NCBI GenBank assembly: GCA_021798675.1
Contig: JAJZGE010000092.1
Coordinates: 1-6,837 of the forward strand
From: Pseudomonadota bacterium
GTDB lineage: Bacteria > Pseudomonadota > Gammaproteobacteria > Xanthomonadales > Rhodanobacteraceae
DNA: 6,837 nucleotides
Direction of reading: 5' to 3'
The notes under the pieces were generated by a model. That model was not told where the DNA came from and did no database searches. It saw nothing but the letters and a program-made list of their open reading frames with translations. Shown here one piece after another: positions 1 through 4,796 of this stretch (position 1 is the first letter of the stretch; each line of letters starts with the position of its first letter). The position numbers were made by a program, and so were the translations under genes.

Positions 1-190
1 CGATCTCCAGGACGCGCTGAAGCGGCATGCGGAAATCGAGGCAGGCGCCGTGCACGTGGACGTGCGTCCGGACGGGATGGTGCGCATCGACGGGCATGTG
101 GACAACTGGAGCGAGATGCAGGCGGTGGAGCGTGCGGTGTGGTCGGCTCCCGGCGTCCGCATCGTCGAGGACAACCTGGTCCTCAGGTGA
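1..190 (+). CDS. BON-domain protein, C-terminal fragment (5' end outside window)
   Basis: The frame is open from the left edge (first whole codon at base 2) and stops with TGA at 188-190, giving 62 residues. It reads DLQDALKRHAEIEAG, then a V-x-V strand with G-M-V-R-I-D-G-H-V, an acidic/hydrophobic helix (WSEMQAVERAVWSAPGV) and a final IVEDNLVLR strand. This is the usual BON pattern: a short helix, a G-x-V-x-L-x-G-x-V hairpin, a helix around A-x-x-A-V-x-x-x-x-G-V and a terminal V-x-D-x-L strand. BON domains are thought to bind membranes or lipids and occur in envelope and osmotic-stress proteins such as OsmY. The fragment is one BON unit at the very C terminus; how many precede it, and whether there is a signal peptide, cannot be seen. 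It is co-directional with the regulator at 481 but about 290 bases away, so shared transcription is not obvious. Confidence 0.8.
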   Translation, partial: DLQDALKRHAEIEAGAVHVDVRPDGMVRIDGHVDNWSEMQAVERAVWSAPGVRIVEDNLVLR

Positions 191-370
191 GCGCCTGGAT
201 TGCGGCGCACGCCGTTGCGCAGCGCCCGCGGCTGCCGCGGCATTCGGCCGCTTCGCGATGGATGTTGGCGACCGCCGCGCCGTCGTACCCTCCGCCCGAC
301 CGTCGTATCGACGGCGGCGGCCCGGTCGGCCACGCGTCATCTCTGATAACGGAGGCGGACGAATGGGTCC

Positions 371-384
371 ATGACGCGGATCAA
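371..384. promoter_or_regulatory. Candidate FNR/CRP-type operator upstream of the response regulator
   Basis: The sequence ATGAC-gcgg-ATCAA matches the FNR consensus TTGAT-N4-ATCAA at 8 of 10 defined positions, with one perfect half-site (ATCAA). Its centre (377.5) is about 103 bases upstream of the regulator's ATG. If it acted as a class II site centred at -41.5, the -10 would fall at 407-412. The hexamer there is GACGAT, which keeps A2, A5 and T6 of TATAAT. The FNR-fold regulator at 3254-3976 has the E-x-x-S-R recognition-helix residues that read this kind of half-site. The match is short and could be chance, so this is a hypothesis. Confidence 0.3.
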
Positions 385-471
385 ACGTGCCTCATCCTTA
401 CGCTTGGACGATGGTCGCACCGCCATGGCGCGGTCGTTGGGATAAGATCGCGGAGACCTACTGCGCCAGGC

Positions 472-475
472 AGGA
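472..475 (+). promoter_or_regulatory. Ribosome-binding site fixing the response regulator start at 481
   Basis: AGGA, within AGGcAGGA, sits five bases before the ATG at 481. The frame is open much further upstream, to a potential start at 139. However, protein homology to receiver domains begins right after 481 (HLLIVDDD), and this SD supports 481 as the true start. Confidence 0.7.
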
Positions 476-480
476 CCGCC

Positions 481-1203
481 ATGCCGGATCCCGTACACCT
501 GCTGATCGTGGACGACGATACCGGCGTGCAGGAGGTGCTGCGCCGCTATTTCACGGATCAAGGCTTCAAGGTCAGCGTTGCCGGCAACGGCGCCGAAATG
601 CGCAACGTGCTGGCGCACGAATCGATCGCCCTGGTGTTGCTGGACCTCGGCCTGCCCGGTGAAGACGGCCTCGAACTGACCCGCCTGCTGCGCACCGACT
701 GGAAAGGTGCGGTGATCATCATCACCGGCCGCGGCGAATCGGTGGACCGGGTGGTCGGCCTCGAGCTGGGGGCCGATGACTACGTCACCAAGCCGTTCGA
801 ATTGCGCGAACTGCTCGCGCGCGTGCGCAGCGTGCTTCGCCGCAGCACACCGGCCGCCGCGACCGCCGCCCCTGCCGGCGAGCCGGCCTTCCACTTCGCC
901 GACTATTGCCTCGATCCGCTGGGGCGCACGTTGCGCAACGCCCGCGGCGAGGTGATCGCGCTGACCACCGGCGAGTACGAACTGCTGCGCGTGCTGGTCG
1001 AGCACCCGAACCGGGTGCTGTCGCGCGACCACCTGATGGAACGCCTCCATGGCCGCGACGCCGGTCCGTTCGACCGCGCCATCGACGTGCAGATCGCGCG
1101 ACTGCGCCGCAAGATCGAGCCCGACGCGGCCAATCCCGCCCTGATCAAGTCGGTGCGTGGCGCCGGCTACCTGTTGGCGACCAGCGTGCAACGGCGGCGC
1201 TGA
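481..1203 (+). CDS. OmpR-family two-component response regulator
   Basis: A 240-residue cytoplasmic transcription factor, typical in length for the OmpR/PhoB family. The receiver domain (about 5-118) has the acidic pocket D11-D12-D13, the phosphoacceptor D55 in VLLDLGLPGEDG, T82 in IIITGRGE and K104 in YVTKPF. A short Ala/Pro/Thr linker (about 122-135) leads to a winged-helix DNA-binding domain (about 138-235) with the usual LTTGEYELLRVLVEHPNRVLSR segment, a DVQIARLRRKIE recognition-helix region and the closing IKSVRGAGYLL wing. All phosphorylation residues are present, so it should be switchable. The likely phosphate donor is the hybrid kinase that starts on the base after its stop codon. 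The start at 481 is chosen from the SD at 472-475 and from where receiver homology begins. The target genes cannot be read from the sequence. No close orthologue name is certain, so no symbol is given. Confidence 0.95.
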   Translation: MPDPVHLLIVDDDTGVQEVLRRYFTDQGFKVSVAGNGAEMRNVLAHESIALVLLDLGLPGEDGLELTRLLRTDWKGAVIIITGRGESVDRVVGLELGADDYVTKPFELRELLARVRSVLRRSTPAAATAAPAGEPAFHFADYCLDPLGRTLRNARGEVIALTTGEYELLRVLVEHPNRVLSRDHLMERLHGRDAGPFDRAIDVQIARLRRKIEPDAANPALIKSVRGAGYLLATSVQRRR

Positions 1204-3243
1204 ATGGGCTCGACGCCACTTCCCCCTGCCAGTCTTGCCGTGCTGGGCTCCTGCTTCGACATCGCGCCCGACGCGATGCTCGCGGTGGACCAGCAGGGTG
1301 TCATCGTGCTGGCCAACGCCCAGGCCCGCGCCATGTTCGGCTACGAAGGCGACACGCTGCTCGGCCTGCCCCTGGAAACCCTGCTGCCCGAGTCGCTGCG
1401 CCGCATCCACCGCACCCATCGCGAGGGGTACATGGCCAACCCGCGGGTACGCCCGATGGGCATCGGCTATGAGCTGATGGGGGTGCGGCGCAACGGCAAA
1501 GCGTTCCCGGTCGAAATCGGCCTCAGCCCGATCGCCACCGAAGTCGGCAAGGTCGCGATCGCCTCGGTGCGCGACATCTCCGAAACCCGCAGGGTACGAC
1601 TGGCGCTCGCGCGCTCGCGTCGCGACAACTTTCTCGCGCAAATCGGCCGGCTCGCGCTGGAGTCGCCGGTCTACGAACTCGCGATCCGCCGGATACCCGA
1701 GCTGGTCGCAACGGCCCTGGAGGTGGAAACCGTCGCCATCCTTTCCACCGACTGGCATGGCAGCAACCTTCACGTCCGCGCCGCCACCGGGCTGCAGGAA
1801 CAGAGCGCGGAGACGATCGCCACCCTGTTCGGCCAGGCCAACATCGTCCGCGGTGCATTCGGGACCGGCAGCCGACACGCCCTCACTGCCGACACGCTGC
1901 GCGAAAGCGGGTTTGCCGGGATCCTCTCCGGATTGGCCGAGGCAGGCTTTGCCGACGTCGCCATGGTTCCGTTGTTCGGACGCTACGAGCCGCTGGGCGT
2001 GCTGGTCGTGCTCGCCCTGACCGAGGTCGGCTTCGACCACGACGAGCTCAGTTTCCTGCAGTCGGTGGCCAACCTGCTGGCGGCGGCCGTGCAGCGCAGC
2101 CGCACCGAGGAACAGATGGCGCACGTGCAACGGCTGGACGCGATCGGCCAGCTCACCGGCGGCGTCGCGCACGATTTCAACAACCTGCTGACGGTGATTT
2201 CCGGCAATCTCCAGTTGCTCGAATCCAGGCTGCCCGAGAACACGGAGCTGTCGGAAATCATCGGCAGCGCCCTGCGCGCGGTGGACCGCGGCTCCGACCT
2301 GACGCGGCGGTTGCTGGCGTTCGCGCGCAAGCAGCCGCTGCAACCCCGCGCGGTCGTGCCAAAGCCGCTGCTGGAGGAGCTCGGCCACATGCTCAGGCGC
2401 ACGCTGGGCGAAGCCATCACGGTCGAGGTCGAGTGCAGCGGCGACGTGCCGGATGTCTACGCCGACCCCAACGAGCTGGATACGGCGCTGGTCAACCTGG
2501 CGCTGAACGCGCGGGACGCGATGCCGCACGGCGGCCTGCTGCGCATCGCCGCCAGCGAAATTGAGCTGCAGGATGCGACCAACCGCTGGAAGCTGCCGGC
2601 CGGCCGCTACGCGGCGTTCGGCGTCAGTGACACCGGCAGCGGCATGACGCCGGACGTGCTGGCGCACGCACTGGAGCCCTTCTTCACCACCAAGGGCGCC
2701 GGCAACGGCCTCGGCCTCAGCATGGTGTACGGCTTCGTGAACCAGTCCGGCGGAGGCCTGTCGATCGACAGCCGCGCCGGCTACGGCACCAGCGTGGATT
2801 TCCTGCTGCCGGTCGTCGCTGCATCGATCGGCGCAGCGGCCGGAATGAAAGCGGCGCATGCGCCCCCGGTCGGGGAGCGCCGCACCATCCTGGTGGTGGA
2901 GGACGAGGCCGAGGTCCGCACCATTGCGGCCCGCTTCCTGAGCGCGAACGGCTACCAGGTGCTCACCGCCGCCGGCGCGCGCGAGGCGCTGGACGTGCTC
3001 GCCGCAAACCCCGCGGTGGACCTGGTTTTCTCCGACCTGGTGCTGGGCAACGGCATGAATGGCGTGGAGCTGGCGCACGAGGCGTGCCGGATGCAGCCCG
3101 GGCTTGCGGTGCTGCTCACCTCCGGCTACCAGGGCAAATACGGCGGCACGGAGAGCCCCACGGCACCCTTCGAACTGCTGCGCAAACCCTATCGGCGCGA
3201 GCAGCTGGTCGAAGCGGTGCGGCGGCTGCTCGACGCCGGCTAG
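1204..3243 (+). CDS. Hybrid sensor histidine kinase: PAS-GAF-HisKA-HATPase-REC
   Basis: A 679-residue protein with no signal peptide or membrane segment, so probably a soluble cytoplasmic sensor. Domains in order: PAS (about 10-126, from FDIAPDAMLAVDQQG to VRDISETRR); a GAF-like sensor (about 140-298); HisKA with phospho-acceptor H323 in GGVAHDFNNLL; a HATPase (about 418-540) with N box N435 (NARDAM), G1 box D476-T-G-S-G, F box EPFFTTK (491-497) and G2 box GNGLGLSM; and a C-terminal receiver (about 561-677) with E566/D567, phosphoacceptor D611, T639 and K661. The H box resembles NtrB/FixL-type kinases. The PAS is of the FixL-like type (H-R-x-H-x-x-x-Y then MGIGYELMGVRRNG), but by my alignment R83 occupies the place of the FixL haem-ligating histidine. 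The gene starts directly after the regulator's TGA with no clear SD, which suggests translational coupling. The terminal receiver may act as a phosphate sink or as a second output; no Hpt domain is seen. The signal is unknown. Confidence 0.93.
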   Translation: MGSTPLPPASLAVLGSCFDIAPDAMLAVDQQGVIVLANAQARAMFGYEGDTLLGLPLETLLPESLRRIHRTHREGYMANPRVRPMGIGYELMGVRRNGKAFPVEIGLSPIATEVGKVAIASVRDISETRRVRLALARSRRDNFLAQIGRLALESPVYELAIRRIPELVATALEVETVAILSTDWHGSNLHVRAATGLQEQSAETIATLFGQANIVRGAFGTGSRHALTADTLRESGFAGILSGLAEAGFADVAMVPLFGRYEPLGVLVVLALTEVGFDHDELSFLQSVANLLAAAVQRSRTEEQMAHVQRLDAIGQLTGGVAHDFNNLLTVISGNLQLLESRLPENTELSEIIGSALRAVDRGSDLTRRLLAFARKQPLQPRAVVPKPLLEELGHMLRRTLGEAITVEVECSGDVPDVYADPNELDTALVNLALNARDAMPHGGLLRIAASEIELQDATNRWKLPAGRYAAFGVSDTGSGMTPDVLAHALEPFFTTKGAGNGLGLSMVYGFVNQSGGGLSIDSRAGYGTSVDFLLPVVAASIGAAAGMKAAHAPPVGERRTILVVEDEAEVRTIAARFLSANGYQVLTAAGAREALDVLAANPAVDLVFSDLVLGNGMNGVELAHEACRMQPGLAVLLTSGYQGKYGGTESPTAPFELLRKPYRREQLVEAVRRLLDAG

Positions 3244-3253
3244 GCATGCCGGC
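3235..3253. terminator. Weak candidate bidirectional hairpin at the kinase/FNR-fold convergent junction
   Basis: GCCGGC (3235-3240), seven-base loop, GCCGGC (3248-3253). The stem spans the kinase stop codon and abuts the stop of the opposing regulator gene. There is no T-run on either strand, so a classical intrinsic terminator is not supported. It could still stall polymerase or protect 3' ends. Confidence 0.25.
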
Positions 3254-3976
3254 TCAGGGCGTCGTGCAGGGTGTGCCGACGCAGGCGCGCAGCCTGGGGA
3301 TATCCAGCAGTTTCACTTCGCGGCGCAGCACCTCGATGTAATTGAGCCGCTCCAGGTGCGACAGCGCGCGGCTCACGGTCTCGTGCTTGAGCGCCAGGAA
3401 GCTCGCGATGTCCGCGCGCCCCATGCGCAGGATGAAATGGCGGGCACTGAAGCCGAGACGGGCCAGCCGCCCGGCGATGTCCAGCAGGAAAGCCGCCACG
3501 CGCTGCTCGGCCGGCAGCGTGCCGATCGCCAGCATCCAGACGCGATCGCGGCGGATTTCCTCGGCCAGCGCGGTCGCCAGCCGCACCTGCAATTCGGGAA
3601 CGTGCTTCAGCGCATCCAGCACCGGCGGATAGGGCAGCTCCCAGATCTCGGCATCGTCCAGCGCCACCGCATCGCAGATGTGCATCGCCAGGCCGATCGA
3701 TTCGACGCCGAGCAGGTCGCCGCGCATGCGGAATCCCGTCACCTGCTCGCGGCCGTCCTCCGACAGCTCGCAGGTCTTCAGGAACCCGGCGTGCACCAGG
3801 TGCAGCGCGCGGAACGGCTGGCCGTTCCGGTACAGGTACTGGCCCGCCCTCACCTTCCGCCGCGTCACGACCACGTATTTCTGCAACTGCGCGATGTCCA
3901 GCCCGGACAGCGTCTCGCCCTGGGGCGGCTGCGGATTGGAGGCATCCAGCGCGATGGGTGCGAACGTGGTGTCCAT
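3254..3976 (-). CDS. CRP/FNR-family transcriptional regulator without FNR iron-sulfur ligands
   Basis: 240 residues. A cyclic-nucleotide-binding-like beta-roll sensor domain (about 25-125) includes VRAGQYLYRNGQPFRALHLVHAG, SEDGREQVTGF and RGDLLGVESIG. A dimerisation helix (about 126-152) leads to the DNA-binding domain (about 155-235), with PAEQRVAAFLLDIAGRLARLGFS and the helix-turn-helix RADIASFLALKHETVSRAL. E199, S202 and R203 match the FNR residues that read TTGAT half-sites. The layout is closer to FNR than to CRP. However, there is no cysteine before residue 69, so the N-terminal cluster of FNR is absent, and W112 aligns with the fourth ligand (C122 of E. coli FNR). The four cysteines are C69, C101, C232 and C237. 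It is therefore unlikely to bind a [4Fe-4S] cluster and may act constitutively, by ligand, or through abundance, as FixK-type proteins do. The ATG at 3976 has GGGAG seven bases upstream. The gene converges on the hybrid kinase with a 10-base gap. Confidence 0.9.
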   Translation of the reverse strand: MDTTFAPIALDASNPQPPQGETLSGLDIAQLQKYVVVTRRKVRAGQYLYRNGQPFRALHLVHAGFLKTCELSEDGREQVTGFRMRGDLLGVESIGLAMHICDAVALDDAEIWELPYPPVLDALKHVPELQVRLATALAEEIRRDRVWMLAIGTLPAEQRVAAFLLDIAGRLARLGFSARHFILRMGRADIASFLALKHETVSRALSHLERLNYIEVLRREVKLLDIPRLRACVGTPCTTP

Positions 3977-4057
3977 GTCGTACTCCCGGTGGTGGTTGCG
4001 TGAACCTCAACGCTAGGCAGCCACCGCCACGCTGGCATGTCGGCACGGCAACGCTCG

Positions 4058-4074
4058 GTAACAGTGCGTAACAG
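4058..4074. repeat. Tandem 7-bp direct repeat GTAACAG, 10-bp period
   Basis: GTAACAG occurs at 4058-4064 and again at 4068-4074, exactly one helical turn apart, about 82-98 bases upstream of the leftward regulator's start codon. Same-face spacing of this kind is common for tandem binding sites of dimeric transcription factors, including OmpR-family regulators. No function is shown. Confidence 0.4.
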
Positions 4075-4145
4075 CGGCACCGGGGCAGGATGGGCATGCC
4101 TGCAGCCAGCGAGGCGCGGTACCCGCGGCTCCGCCGGGACACGCG

Positions 4146-4172
4146 GCCGCAGCGTCGGCAGGACGCTGCGGC
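4146..4172. repeat. Perfect 11-bp inverted repeat (strong hairpin) in the divergent intergenic region
   Basis: GCCGCAGCGTC (4146-4156), loop GGCAG, GACGCTGCGGC (4162-4172), with no mismatches. The stem is very GC-rich and would fold stably as RNA on either strand. It is not followed by a T-run on either strand, so it is not a typical intrinsic terminator. It may be an insulator between the two promoters, an operator, or the end of an unannotated small RNA. Confidence 0.6.
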
Positions 4173-4230
4173 ATGCTTCACCGTTCCGGCACGCCGGGCC
4201 GAGGCGGCATCGACAGAATCGGCACGGCGA

Positions 4231-4259
4231 TTGGCTATAGTGACGAACCGGATAGCCAA
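4231..4259. promoter_or_regulatory. Candidate promoter -10 and overlapping 8-bp inverted-repeat operator for the FHA-kinase pair
   Basis: TATAGT at 4236-4241 matches the -10 consensus at five of six positions. A TCGACA at 4210-4215 resembles a -35, but the 20-base spacer is longer than ideal. The left arm of a perfect inverted repeat, TTGGCTAT (4231-4238), overlaps this -10, and the right arm ATAGCCAA (4252-4259) ends eight bases before the ATG at 4268. Centre-to-centre arm spacing is 21 bases, two helical turns, as expected for a dimeric repressor. A start near 4248 would leave only a short leader with no clear SD. Confidence 0.45.
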
Positions 4260-4267
4260 GCGCCGCC

Positions 4268-4786
4268 ATGAGCCAGCACAAGCCGATGCCACGACGTACA
4301 GCGGGTCCCCAGGGGACGCGGTTGTTTTCCCCGGAGGAACTGCGCCTGCAGGCCGACAGGCTGGCGCCTGCACCGAGCGGCCGTGCCAGCGTCCACGAGC
4401 CGGTGCTCGAAGCCGTCGGCGGCGAACACGACCGCCAGCGCCACACGGTGCGCCCCGGCCGGCAGACGGTCGGCCGGCGTGGCGACAACGACATCGTGAT
4501 CAGCGACCCCAGCGTGTCGGCCTCGCACGCGTGGATCATGAACCAGCAGGGCCACTACGTGATCATGAACACGCTGTCCACCAACGGCACCTTCGTCAAC
4601 GGGCAACGCATCCACGAGTCGGTGCTGCGCCACGGCGATCGCATCCGGCTGGGCCAGGCCGAATTCGTCTTCCTGACCCGCGATCCACGCAGTACCCGCT
4701 TCGGCAGGTCGAAGCAGCTGGCCGTCGGCCTGCTGGTGCTGGCGGCGCTGACTGCCCTCGCCGGCCTGGTCTGGCGGCTGCGCTGA
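4268..4786 (+). CDS. FHA-domain protein with C-terminal membrane anchor
   Basis: 172 residues. A basic, Pro/Arg/Thr-containing N-terminal tail (1-45) is followed by a forkhead-associated domain (about 50-137) and a single hydrophobic helix (about 150-169) at the extreme C terminus. FHA domains bind phosphothreonine peptides. The signature residues are all here: G69-R70, S84 and H87 (SASH), S104-T105-N106-G107-T108 and N111-G112. The tail anchor should leave the FHA domain in the cytoplasm. The start at 4268 is the first ATG after an in-frame TAG at 4253; it has no obvious SD. The stop is ten bases before the GTG of the Ser/Thr kinase, so the two are almost certainly co-transcribed. The likely role is an adaptor that recruits the kinase or its phosphorylated targets to the membrane. 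The threonines in the N-terminal tail (T11, T17) are possible phosphorylation sites (inference). Confidence 0.88.
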   Translation: MSQHKPMPRRTAGPQGTRLFSPEELRLQADRLAPAPSGRASVHEPVLEAVGGEHDRQRHTVRPGRQTVGRRGDNDIVISDPSVSASHAWIMNQQGHYVIMNTLSTNGTFVNGQRIHESVLRHGDRIRLGQAEFVFLTRDPRSTRFGRSKQLAVGLLVLAALTALAGLVWRLR

Positions 4787-4789
4787 GGG
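4785..4789 (+). promoter_or_regulatory. Ribosome-binding site deciding a GTG start for the Ser/Thr kinase
   Basis: GAGGG overlaps the end of the FHA stop codon and lies seven bases before GTG at 4797. The ATG that begins at 4801 is in another frame. Kinase homology (TIGRYRIDGVLGEG) begins ten codons after the GTG, so GTG is the natural start. Confidence 0.75.
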
Positions 4790-4796
4790 CTGCCCC

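Larger units (their letters stand above)
191..480. other. Intergenic region between the BON gene and the response regulator
   Basis: No convincing protein gene lies here. Open frames crossing it are continuations of shadow frames or an N-terminal over-extension of the regulator. The first part (about 200-240) is rich in short GC inverted repeats, for example CCGCGG-ctg-CCGCGG at 226-240. These could end BON transcription but no T-run follows. The middle holds the direct repeat CCGTCGTA at 280-287 and 300-307. The last part holds an SD-like GGAGG at 351-355, a FNR-like dyad at 371-384 and the regulator's own SD at 472-475. I could not identify a confident sigma-70 promoter; the AT-richer patches around 341-350 and 441-448 are the best places to look. 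Confidence 0.6.
3977..4267. other. Divergent promoter region between the FNR-fold regulator and the FHA gene
   Basis: About 290 bases with no credible gene. On the regulator side it holds an SD (GGGAG on the minus strand, about 3984-3988) and a GGTT-gcgtg-AACC dyad at 3994-4006. Further in are the tandem GTAACAG repeats at 4058-4074 and a perfect 11-bp hairpin at 4146-4172. On the FHA side is a -10-like TATAGT within an inverted repeat. A 10-mer, TCGGCACGGC, occurs once near each end (4040-4049 and 4219-4228). I found no convincing sigma-70 -35/-10 pair for the leftward gene. Confidence 0.55.

Noticed and set aside
226..240. CCGCGG-ctg-CCGCGG as an intrinsic terminator for the BON gene
   Set aside because: Each arm is itself a palindrome, the loop is only three bases and no T-run follows; such GC repeats are common in this DNA.
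139..480. N-terminal extension of the response regulator to an upstream ATG at 139
   Set aside because: The extension overlaps the BON gene, has a shadow-like composition, and receiver homology starts at 481 where an SD is correctly placed.
337..3078. A 913-codon open frame on the minus strand opposite the response regulator and hybrid kinase
   Set aside because: Its translation is a His/Gln/Arg/Ala-rich string without domains, the usual product of reading GC-rich genes backwards. The plus-strand frames contain full receiver, kinase and ATPase motifs.
3996..4010. TTG-N9-CAA dyad upstream of the FNR-fold gene as an autoregulatory FNR site
   Set aside because: FNR sites need TTG-N8-CAA; the spacing is one base too long and the inner TTGAT/ATCAA bases are missing.
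3240..4373. A 377-codon minus-strand frame covering the FNR-fold gene and the intergenic region
   Set aside because: It is out of frame with the FNR-fold gene and its Arg/Ala/Pro-rich translation shows no domain; the 240-residue frame has all FNR-fold motifs.
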